Shown here: piece by piece, positions 14,710 to 20,696 of the stretch
Position numbering within the stretch: position 1 is the stretch's first letter
Layout of the letters: every line of letters starts with the position of its first letter
IMG/VR virus record: IMGVR_UViG_3300001460_006830
Span: 1,143-21,838 of that record
Origin: a virus
Reading direction: 5' to 3' (one strand)
DNA: 20,696 nucleotides
Position numbers and translations under genes: made by a program
Notes under the pieces: generated by a model
What the model was told of the DNA's origin: nothing
Seen by the model: only the letters and a program-made list of their open reading frames with translations
Databases searched by the model: none

Positions 14710-15566
14710 TGGATTTAGTTGATCTTTTAAATCGAAGAGGTATTGAGTACCGCAAAACTAATAATCCATCTGAGATTTTAATTAGTTGTACTAGTGGAGA
14801 GCATATAGATAAATCTCCTAGTCTCTCATATAACTTAGAAAAAAACATGTTTCACTGTTGGAGTTGTAACTTCTCTGGCGGAATAACTAAGTTTATGCAG
14901 TCTATAGGTGAGACTATTAGACTAGATGTTGATAGTAAACAACCTTTTAAAATAAAAAAACTTAAAGATAAAATCAGAAAACTAGTAGAAATTGATGAGA
15001 TTCAATTACCAGAAGAACGTCACATCTATAATGGAGAGTTTAAAGGTATAAGTGGGAGTACCATGAAAGAGTTTCAAGCATTTACAACTCAACACTTGGG
15101 ACTGAAAGATTATATTTGCATACCTGTCTATCAATTTGGTAAACTTAAATTCATAGAAGGAAGATATGCAGGCTTAGTAGCAGGAAAACCTAAATACTAT
15201 CGTAGACCTCAAGGTGCTCCTGTATCCGAGATATTATTTCCGCTAGATAAAGTTAAAAATACTAACTATGTGATATTAGTTGAGGGTATCTTTGATATGT
15301 TGAATATGTGGCAGTTAGGGTATAAGAATACTTTATGTATATTTGGTGCATCAAACTTTAATAGAAAGAAGCTAGAAATACTTGATCGTATAGGAGTAAC
15401 AAGGGTTGATATATTAATGGATCCTGATGCTCCTGGTCAAATGGCTGCTACTAAGATTGCCGAGCTACTTAATACTCGTGATATTTTTTCACGCAATATT
15501 AAACTACCAGTAGGTACAGACCCGGGCGATATAAATCAAAGGCAAGCAGAAAAGTATTTAAAATGA
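14709..15566 (+). CDS. DnaG-like primase (zinc finger + TOPRIM)
   Basis: This 285-residue protein has an N-terminal zinc-binding domain with C27, H32, C50 and C53 (ISCTSGEH, then MFHCWSCNFSGG), and a TOPRIM catalytic core: E192-G193 in LVEGIFDML and D238-P-D240 in LMDPDAPGQ, followed by helix AATKIAELL. It lacks the long C-terminal helicase-binding domain of DnaG and is about half its length. It synthesises RNA primers. Coupled to the upstream 57-residue gene and the downstream zf-CHCC gene (ATG at 15563 overlaps its stop by four bases). Confidence 0.85.
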   Translation: MDLVDLLNRRGIEYRKTNNPSEILISCTSGEHIDKSPSLSYNLEKNMFHCWSCNFSGGITKFMQSIGETIRLDVDSKQPFKIKKLKDKIRKLVEIDEIQLPEERHIYNGEFKGISGSTMKEFQAFTTQHLGLKDYICIPVYQFGKLKFIEGRYAGLVAGKPKYYRRPQGAPVSEILFPLDKVKNTNYVILVEGIFDMLNMWQLGYKNTLCIFGASNFNRKKLEILDRIGVTRVDILMDPDAPGQMAATKIAELLNTRDIFSRNIKLPVGTDPGDINQRQAEKYLK

Positions 15567-15742
15567 GTGGCATAGCAAGAAATGACTTATTTAAAAAGCA
15601 GGCTGCAGGAGAAAAAACTGAAGTTGTTGTAGTAACTACAGACACTGTGTCCTGTTCAAACGATCATCCAAAAGTGTATTATAAACTACAAAATAAAAAA
15701 GCAGTATGTGAATATTGCGGAAAGGTGTTTATTAATGAATAG
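15563..15742 (+). CDS. zf-CHCC (NDUFS6-like) small zinc-finger protein
   Basis: A 59-residue protein starts at ATG 15563, overlapping the primase stop (ATGA), and ends at TAG 15740-15742. Its second half reads C31-S-N-D-H35-P-K-V-Y-Y...V-C49-E-Y-C52-G-K-V-F, the layout of zf-CHCC (C-x-x-x-HP-x-[VI]-Y-x-[LI] ... C-x-YCG-x-x-F). That domain is known from mitochondrial complex I subunit NDUFS6 and bacterial homologues. The N-terminal half is a basic then Val-rich strand (KTEVVVVTTDT). It probably binds Zn2+. Its place between primase and polymerase suggests a replication or redox-related role, but no function is established. The polymerase start overlaps it by eight bases. Confidence 0.72.
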   Translation: MSGIARNDLFKKQAAGEKTEVVVVTTDTVSCSNDHPKVYYKLQNKKAVCEYCGKVFINE

Positions 15743-17987
15743 TGTGTGCTTTGTGTTTGCAAGTGCGGCAGAAAAAAATCCTGACAAAGTTATTAACAAA
15801 TATTTGAAAGGCGTAGAATACGATACTAAGTTTCTACACTCAGGATCCAAAGAAAAAATTCTTAAGAAAGATATCGACCTAGATATGGACGAGCTTACAG
15901 GCTATAAAATCATGTGTCCTATTGGCGCGGATGCTCTTAAGTATGTTGCTGGTATGACTGGTATTCAAAAATACAATGGTGTATTTATCGAAAAGAAGTA
16001 TCTTCCTATTATGCATCCTAATATTTGTATTATCAAACCTCAAATGGAAGATGAAATTCAACGTGCTTTTGCACAGATTCCTAAACTACTCTCAGGCGAA
16101 GATTTGCAAACACACGAAAAAGACTACTGTTTCATTGAAACTCAAGGACAGCTAGACACTTACATAAAAGAGCTAGAAGACGCAACAACACTAGTAGTAG
16201 ATATTGAGACAACTTCTGTATCTCCACATACGGGTGTTATTCTAGGCATTGCTATATCTACTAGACCGCACCAGGGTTTATATGTTTCAAGCGAGCTTGT
16301 TTATAAACACAAACAGTGGTTTCATGACTTATTTAAAGATAGAAAATGTATCTTTCATAATTCAAAATTTGATACTAACTATATGGAAACAGAAATTGGT
16401 TTTGAATTTCCAGACTATGAAGACACTATGCTACTACATTACTGTCTAGAAGAATCTGTGGGTACTCATGGATTGAAACCTTTAGCGTTACGTTTTACTG
16501 ATCTTGGTGATTACGAAAGAGAGTTAGACGACTATAAGAAATCTTGGGCTCGTAAGAATAAGGTTAAACTAGCAGACTTTAATTATGGCATGTTACCAAG
16601 TGATATCTTAGCTCCTTATGCTTGTAAAGATGCTGATGCTACTTTTCAGCTATATATGAAATTCTGGCCTTTAGTAGAAAAAAGCGAAGAGTTCTTGCGA
16701 CTTTACAAAGATATTCTTATGCCAGCCACACATGCTATGAAAAGACTTGAAAAGAATGGTGGCCCGATTAATATTGAACAAGTCACCCATCTTACAGAAC
16801 AGTACACTATTGACATGGAAGAGTGTCACGAAGAAATTATGATGAGTGATGCAGTTCAACGATTTGAACGTACTCAGGGTAAAGACTTTAACCCTAATTC
16901 TACTTATCATCTACGTGAACTGTTCTTCAATATTCTTAGCATGAAAGTAACTAAGAAGACAGAGACAGGGGCTCCTTCAACAGATAAAGAAGTTCTTGCA
17001 AATATGGGGCACCCTCTAGCAGATGCGATTCTTGATCTAAGAGAAAAGAGTAAGCTAGCTGGAACTTATATATCTAACATTAGAAAAGGAGTAGATAAAG
17101 ATGGTCGGCTTCGTTCTGGTTTTAATATTCACGGTACTACTTCTGGGCGTTTATCTAGCAGTGGAAACCTCAACTATCAGAATATTCCACGCGATAACAA
17201 AGACATCAAAAAATTATTCAGAGCAAGACCAGGATACAAGATAATTCAGTGTGACTTAGGAACAGCTGAGGTATACTATGCAGCTATGTTATCAGGAGAT
17301 CAATTCTTACAAAAAGCTTTTATTGATAAACTCGACTTCCACTCGTATGTAGCCAAACAAATGTTTAATCTAGATTGTGACGTTGACGAAGTTAAGAAGA
17401 TATACCCAGCACAAAGACAATATGCTAAAGCTATTACTTTTGGCATTATGTACCAAGCAGGTCCTGCAAAAATTGCTGAAACAGTTAATAAAGATGCTAA
17501 GTCTGGAGAAGAAATATCTATTCCTCAGTCTAAGCAATTCATTAATAAGTACTTCTCAGAAGCAAAAGCTCTAAAAAAGTTTATTGACGGGTCAAACTCA
17601 CAAATAGAAAATCATGCTTTTATTTATTCTTTCTTTGGTCGTAAGCGCAGACTACCAGAAGCAAAATCTCCTAACCCAGGTGTATCTAAACACGCAATTC
17701 GATCTGGAGTTAATTTCTTAGTTCAATCTGTTGCTTCTGATATTAATATTCTAGGCGTAGTTGATCTTATTAAATGGATTGAAGATAATGACTATCTTGA
17801 TGCCATTAAACCATTTACAGTAGTACACGATTCTATCGTATCTGAAGTTAGAGAAGACTTGGTAGATGATTATATTGAGAATGCTCGCAAATGTATTCAA
17901 ATAGATCGTGGCTTATCAATTCCAAACTGTCCTATAAAAGTAGATTTCGAGATCGGGCCTAGTTGGGGTGAGCTTGAAGACTTATAA
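15735..17987 (+). CDS. polA: family A DNA polymerase with N-terminal UDG-like domain
   Basis: This 750-residue replicative polymerase has three parts. The N-terminal ~120 residues (IMCPIGADALKYV at 59-71 and PIMHPN around H94) resemble the uracil-DNA glycosylase fold found at the head of SPO1-type polymerases. No GE-x-PG motif is visible, so repair activity is unlikely. A 3'-5' exonuclease follows: D156-I-E158, FHNSKFDTNYM (motif II) and YACKDAD (motif III). The polymerase shows motif A CDLGTAE with D507 and E512, O-helix AKAITFGIMY with F569 at the place of E. coli F762, and motif C VHDSI with H698-D699-S700. The second acidic residue of motif C is Ser. Start at ATG 15735 is preferred over GTG 15708 because AAAGG lies upstream at about 15720-15724. 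Confidence 0.88.
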   Translation: MNSVCFVFASAAEKNPDKVINKYLKGVEYDTKFLHSGSKEKILKKDIDLDMDELTGYKIMCPIGADALKYVAGMTGIQKYNGVFIEKKYLPIMHPNICIIKPQMEDEIQRAFAQIPKLLSGEDLQTHEKDYCFIETQGQLDTYIKELEDATTLVVDIETTSVSPHTGVILGIAISTRPHQGLYVSSELVYKHKQWFHDLFKDRKCIFHNSKFDTNYMETEIGFEFPDYEDTMLLHYCLEESVGTHGLKPLALRFTDLGDYERELDDYKKSWARKNKVKLADFNYGMLPSDILAPYACKDADATFQLYMKFWPLVEKSEEFLRLYKDILMPATHAMKRLEKNGGPINIEQVTHLTEQYTIDMEECHEEIMMSDAVQRFERTQGKDFNPNSTYHLRELFFNILSMKVTKKTETGAPSTDKEVLANMGHPLADAILDLREKSKLAGTYISNIRKGVDKDGRLRSGFNIHGTTSGRLSSSGNLNYQNIPRDNKDIKKLFRARPGYKIIQCDLGTAEVYYAAMLSGDQFLQKAFIDKLDFHSYVAKQMFNLDCDVDEVKKIYPAQRQYAKAITFGIMYQAGPAKIAETVNKDAKSGEEISIPQSKQFINKYFSEAKALKKFIDGSNSQIENHAFIYSFFGRKRRLPEAKSPNPGVSKHAIRSGVNFLVQSVASDINILGVVDLIKWIEDNDYLDAIKPFTVVHDSIVSEVREDLVDDYIENARKCIQIDRGLSIPNCPIKVDFEIGPSWGELEDL

Positions 17988-18474
17988 GGATATTAAGTAT
18001 CCTTTTTTTGGGTTATATAAAAAACCAGAAAAGATTACTTTTAGCTTAACAAAAATTTTTGTACATAGAACTCTACAGAGTCATCAAGAAACCATAGATG
18101 ATAAGTCTTTAGACGGAGATTATTTTGCAAGACTATTACAGATAGATAAACGGCTAACGTTTGATTGTACCTGTAAAAATTTAGCACAATTAATTTTTCA
18201 AAGACCTAAATGGGGAATGGATTCTCAAGCGAGACCTCATGATATATCCGATATGTCTTATCATACTTCTTTAAAACTTCCCGTAAAAAAAGTAAGAGAA
18301 AATTTTGTATGGTTTGATAAAATTTCTTATCCGTTTGAAATACCAACACAAGAAGACTTAGAGATACCAGAAGATGTTTATGGAGTTTTAATAAGTTTAG
18401 AAAATGAATGGTTTTTAAGGGAATTTACCCTAAATGATAAAAATATAGGGTTAAGAAAGAAAATATTATTATGA
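17968..18474 (+). CDS. protein of unknown function (168 aa)
   Basis: No family is recognised. The 168 residues are mixed, with a basic aromatic start (YKDIKYPFFGLYKKPEKITF), a segment with FDCTCKNLAQLIFQ, a long polar central stretch (DSQARPHDISDMSYHTSLKL), and a Pro/Glu-rich stretch (EIPTQEDLEIPEDVY) toward the end. No signal peptide or membrane helix is visible. The GTG start at 17968 overlaps the polymerase by 20 bases; TTG at 17974 is possible too. Coupling with the P-loop kinase downstream (ATGA) suggests they are expressed together. Confidence 0.6.
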   Translation: MSLKTYKDIKYPFFGLYKKPEKITFSLTKIFVHRTLQSHQETIDDKSLDGDYFARLLQIDKRLTFDCTCKNLAQLIFQRPKWGMDSQARPHDISDMSYHTSLKLPVKKVRENFVWFDKISYPFEIPTQEDLEIPEDVYGVLISLENEWFLREFTLNDKNIGLRKKILL

Positions 18475-18914
18475 AGATTTTAATATGCGGGTTACCAGGT
18501 AGCGGTAAAAGTACATTAGCAAAACCTTTTGCTAACCTTATCGGGGGTGTTTACTTAAATGGTAATTCAATCAGAACTCAACACGATGATTGGGACTTTA
18601 GTATCAAAGGAAGGTTGCGTCAGGCACTACGTATGGGGCATATTGCAGATGGTATAGTGATGGCAGGCAAGATAGCAGTAGCAGACTTTATTTGTCCAAC
18701 ACAGGTTGCTAGAGATTGGTTTAATCCTGATTATACTGTGTGGATGGATACTATAAAAGAAAGTGAATACCACGAGACAAACGTCGTATTTGTAAAACCA
18801 GATCATTATGATTATCACGTAGCAACATGGTTCAAAGATACACATGCAGAATTAGTAAAAGTAGTAAATAATTATATGCTTGCACAGTCTGGTAAACCTA
18901 CAGAGAGATTATAG
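18471..18914 (+). CDS. APS-kinase-like P-loop kinase
   Basis: This 147-residue protein opens with Walker A GLPGSGKST (7-15) and continues with LNGNSIRTQHDDWDFSIKGR, RQALRMGHIADGIVMAGKIA and FICPTQVARDWFNPDYTVWMD. This resembles the CysC/adenylylsulfate kinase layout (GD-x-VR, FS-x-x-x-R, helix, then a strand ending before R). The residue usually Asp in the substrate loop is Asn (NGNS). It is shorter than typical APS kinases (near 200). It could phosphorylate APS or another small substrate. It lies between an unknown gene and a cupin, both also uncharacterised. Confidence 0.68.
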   Translation: MKILICGLPGSGKSTLAKPFANLIGGVYLNGNSIRTQHDDWDFSIKGRLRQALRMGHIADGIVMAGKIAVADFICPTQVARDWFNPDYTVWMDTIKESEYHETNVVFVKPDHYDYHVATWFKDTHAELVKVVNNYMLAQSGKPTERL

Positions 18915-18930
18915 TGGTTTTTGATTATAA

Positions 18931-19254
18931 ATGCAAATAAGTAAACTTAAAAATGCGGGAAAAAATGGTTGGTACATTGGCGACTTTAATGAGGCGATAG
19001 TAAGGTCAACTGCTGTAGAAGTATGTTATAGCACAATAAAACAGGGATATACAGATCCTCACTATCATACTAAATGTACTGAAATTCTTTTAGTTGTCAG
19101 AGGCAAAGGCACTATAAACGGTGCAAAAATAAAAAAAGGTGATATAGTAGTCATCAAGCAAGGCGAAATAAATGATCTTGTCGCTATAACAAAAAAATTC
19201 ACCGCTGTAGGAGTAAAAATTCCTGCAGGTGGGAATGATAAGGTTAGAATATGA
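18931..19254 (+). CDS. cupin-fold protein
   Basis: This 107-residue protein is one cupin domain. The metal site appears as H44-Y-H46 with E51 (DPHYHTKCTEILLVVRGKG), and the second strand set has KKGDIVVIKQGEINDLVAI. Such small cupins bind Fe, Zn or Mn and serve as dioxygenases, isomerases or regulators; the short length matches a stand-alone sugar- or ligand-binding cupin. Only 16 bases separate it from the upstream kinase, and no clear Shine-Dalgarno is present there. It overlaps the NADP+ reductase (ATGA). Substrate unknown. Confidence 0.7.
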   Translation: MQISKLKNAGKNGWYIGDFNEAIVRSTAVEVCYSTIKQGYTDPHYHTKCTEILLVVRGKGTINGAKIKKGDIVVIKQGEINDLVAITKKFTAVGVKIPAGGNDKVRI

Positions 19255-19970
19255 TAAAGTTAATAGTTACGGAAGTTCAACACTACTGCAAATCAACGTT
19301 TAGAATACGCACAGAGCGCCCTAACACGTTTCGTTTTACTGCTGGCGAATTCGTCATGATTAGTTGTAGAGAAACAAGTGTTAAGCGTGCATACAGTATC
19401 ACCAGCGGGCCAGGAGATGACTACTTAGAGTTTTTAAGTATTAATGTACCTAAAGGAGAACTTACCAAAGAACTTAGCAGATATGAGCCTGGTGATACGC
19501 TGTATATGAACGAGCGTAGTACGGGTACACTTACACTGGCTAATATTGAACTTGGAGGAAACTTATGGATGTTTGCCACGGGTACAGGGATTGCTCCCTT
19601 CATAAGCTTGTTAAGAGATCCAGAAACATTTGAAAGATTTGATACAGTCAACTTAGCTTGGTCTGCTAGAACAAGAGCCGAGCTTAAATCTTATCATAAG
19701 TTTTTGTTATCACTAGACGGATATTTTAATTACTATCCAACAGTAACACAAGACGAACCAGCGCTAAGAATACTCTCTGGTAGAATTACTGATCACATAG
19801 ATAATGATGTTTTTTGGAAGTTTATTCGACCAGACTCAGATAAAATAATGGTATGTGGCAATATGGATTTTAATAATGATATGAAAAATAGATTTATTGG
19901 GATAGGATTTACTGAAGGCAGCAAGCGCAGTGCAGGAAACTTCTTACAGGAGAAAGCTTTTGTCTCTTAA
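19251..19970 (+). CDS. ferredoxin/flavodoxin-NADP+ reductase
   Basis: This 239-residue protein matches the bacterial Fpr family, about 10-30 residues shorter than usual. FAD contacts lie in R46-A-Y48-S49-I-T-S; the NADP+ region is ATGTGIAPFISLLRD (T110-F117), with a CGN pattern (VCGNMDF) and the family C-terminus GFTEGSKRSAGNFLQEKAF ending in Val-Ser, typical of bacterial Fprs (GFTEGS...E-x-AFV). It transfers electrons between NADPH and ferredoxin or flavodoxin in the cytoplasm. A phage copy could supply reducing power to Fe-S assembly, ribonucleotide reduction or other host enzymes. AAGG near 19240 precedes the ATG, which overlaps the cupin stop. Confidence 0.88.
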   Translation: MIKLIVTEVQHYCKSTFRIRTERPNTFRFTAGEFVMISCRETSVKRAYSITSGPGDDYLEFLSINVPKGELTKELSRYEPGDTLYMNERSTGTLTLANIELGGNLWMFATGTGIAPFISLLRDPETFERFDTVNLAWSARTRAELKSYHKFLLSLDGYFNYYPTVTQDEPALRILSGRITDHIDNDVFWKFIRPDSDKIMVCGNMDFNNDMKNRFIGIGFTEGSKRSAGNFLQEKAFVS

Positions 19971-20696
19971 TAAAGTTCATGTAAAAAAGATATACTTAGC
20001 AGAAAAAATTTACATTAAAAAAGAGGATGTTGTTGATGTAGATCAACTTTTATCTTTATATACTTATGATAATGGAGATGAGTGGTTATCTACCATATCA
20101 GAAGATGATGATTATTATATAGTGCCTTCTAATTCATATCATAAGCTAACGTGGGACGAACTAGAAGATGATCGTAATTTTACTCAAATGGATAATGAAC
20201 ATAAGTTTGCAGGCGAACTAAGGTGGGAACAGCAAGAAGTAGCAGATAAATTCTTATCTAGAGGTAGAGCTAGATCTGGCATATTACAAGCTCCTTGTGG
20301 GTGGGGAAAAACTTTTACAGGTTGTGAAATTATTTCTAAAAACAATACTAAAACATTGGTTATGGTTCATACTAAACTTTTATTCAGACAGTGGATAGAA
20401 GAATTAGAACGTCAACTACCTTCGGCTAAAATAGGAAAAGTAGGTGATGGGTTATTTGATATACAAGATATTACAGTAGGTATTTATAAATCTATTTATA
20501 ATAGACGAGATGAGTTAGAAAATGCTTTTTCTACAATCATAGTAGATGAGGCTCACCTTTGCCCTGCAGAAATGTTCTCAACAGCTTTAAACTCTTTAAA
20601 CGCAAAGGTTAAAATAGGTATTTCCGCAACACCAAAACGTAAAGATGGCAAGCATGTTTTCTTATCTGATTATTTTTCACCTTATATGGTAGAAGC
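19960..20696 (+). CDS. SF2 DEAH-box helicase, UvsW/XPB-like (partial, runs off window)
   Basis: An open frame continues past the right edge. About 245 residues are visible. The TTG start at 19960 is supported by AGGAG at 19948-19952, seven bases upstream; the first in-frame ATG comes far downstream within this domain. It overlaps the NADP+ reductase stop by 11 bases. Walker A is APCGWGKT (A111-T118), motif II is DEAH (D196-H199), followed by ISATPKRKDG (motif III). This layout fits the UvsW/XPB-like branch. Preceding it is an acidic N-terminal region (WLSTISEDDDYY). It likely unwinds or anneals DNA in recombination-dependent replication. The C-terminal helicase lobe is outside the window. Confidence 0.82.
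   Translation, partial: MSLNKVHVKKIYLAEKIYIKKEDVVDVDQLLSLYTYDNGDEWLSTISEDDDYYIVPSNSYHKLTWDELEDDRNFTQMDNEHKFAGELRWEQQEVADKFLSRGRARSGILQAPCGWGKTFTGCEIISKNNTKTLVMVHTKLLFRQWIEELERQLPSAKIGKVGDGLFDIQDITVGIYKSIYNRRDELENAFSTIIVDEAHLCPAEMFSTALNSLNAKVKIGISATPKRKDGKHVFLSDYFSPYMVE

Noticed and set aside
15708-15734. GTG start nine codons upstream for the polymerase
   Set aside because: It would lie inside the zf-CHCC gene; ATG 15735 has a better ribosome-binding site.
1-20696. T4-like phage identity
   Set aside because: Polymerase is family A, helicase and primase are not clearly T4-type, and no late-promoter pattern was convincing; UvsW-like helicase alone is insufficient.
1-20696. tRNA, CRISPR array, IS element, integrase
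   Set aside because: None was found on reading either strand; no repeats with regular spacing and no cloverleaf-like sequence was noted.

Overview
The window is a fragment of a tailed dsDNA bacteriophage genome (class Caudoviricetes inferred). All recognised genes lie on the + strand. They are tightly packed, usually overlapping by 4-38 bases, and AT-rich (roughly one third G+C by eye). The longest stretch without a gene is about 145 bases (11110-11254). No tRNA, CRISPR array, insertion sequence, integrase or structural/packaging gene was seen. The replication gene set, the 2OG-Fe(II) oxygenases, the DUF3310 protein and the HesB/IscA protein resemble phages of marine bacteria. The host cannot be fixed from the sequence; a marine proteobacterium is a reasonable guess. 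The polymerase is a family A (Pol I) enzyme, so this is not a typical T4-like phage with a family B polymerase.

Region 1 (1-8044) is a continuous run of overlapping genes that look like a glycan or surface-modification cassette. It holds a DUF115/sialyltransferase-like protein, a polysaccharide pyruvyl transferase-like protein, two GT2-like glycosyltransferases, a small membrane protein, a SAM methyltransferase, a GT4 glycosyltransferase, an IscA/HesB iron-sulfur carrier, and two 2OG-Fe(II) oxygenases flanking a 459-residue protein of unknown function. It could decorate virion proteins, host envelope glycans or another polymer.

Region 2 (8041-9323) holds four small genes: a PC4-like ssDNA-binding protein, a one-domain HTH/SANT-like protein, a probable ribosomal protein bL33 homologue, and a DUF3310 protein.

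Region 3 (9367-17987) is the replication module: NAD+-dependent DNA ligase lacking its zinc finger, a four-repeat HTH protein with its own promoter, leader and terminator, a small acidic protein, a two-HTH protein behind a sigma70-like promoter, a DnaB-like helicase, a 57-residue protein, a DnaG-like primase, a 59-residue zf-CHCC zinc-finger protein, and a Pol I with an N-terminal UDG-like domain. The two smallest genes (14536-14709 and 15563-15742) are under 60 residues and easily missed.

Region 4 (17968-20696) holds an unknown gene, an APS-kinase-like P-loop kinase, a cupin, a ferredoxin/flavodoxin-NADP+ reductase, and the start of an SF2 (UvsW/XPB-like) helicase that runs off the window from a TTG start.

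The most notable points are the phage-borne bL33-like protein, the NADP+ reductase and zf-CHCC proteins, the concentration of iron and redox functions, the independently transcribed HTH-repeat protein with a possible translation-control leader, and the oxygenase-flanked unknown protein.
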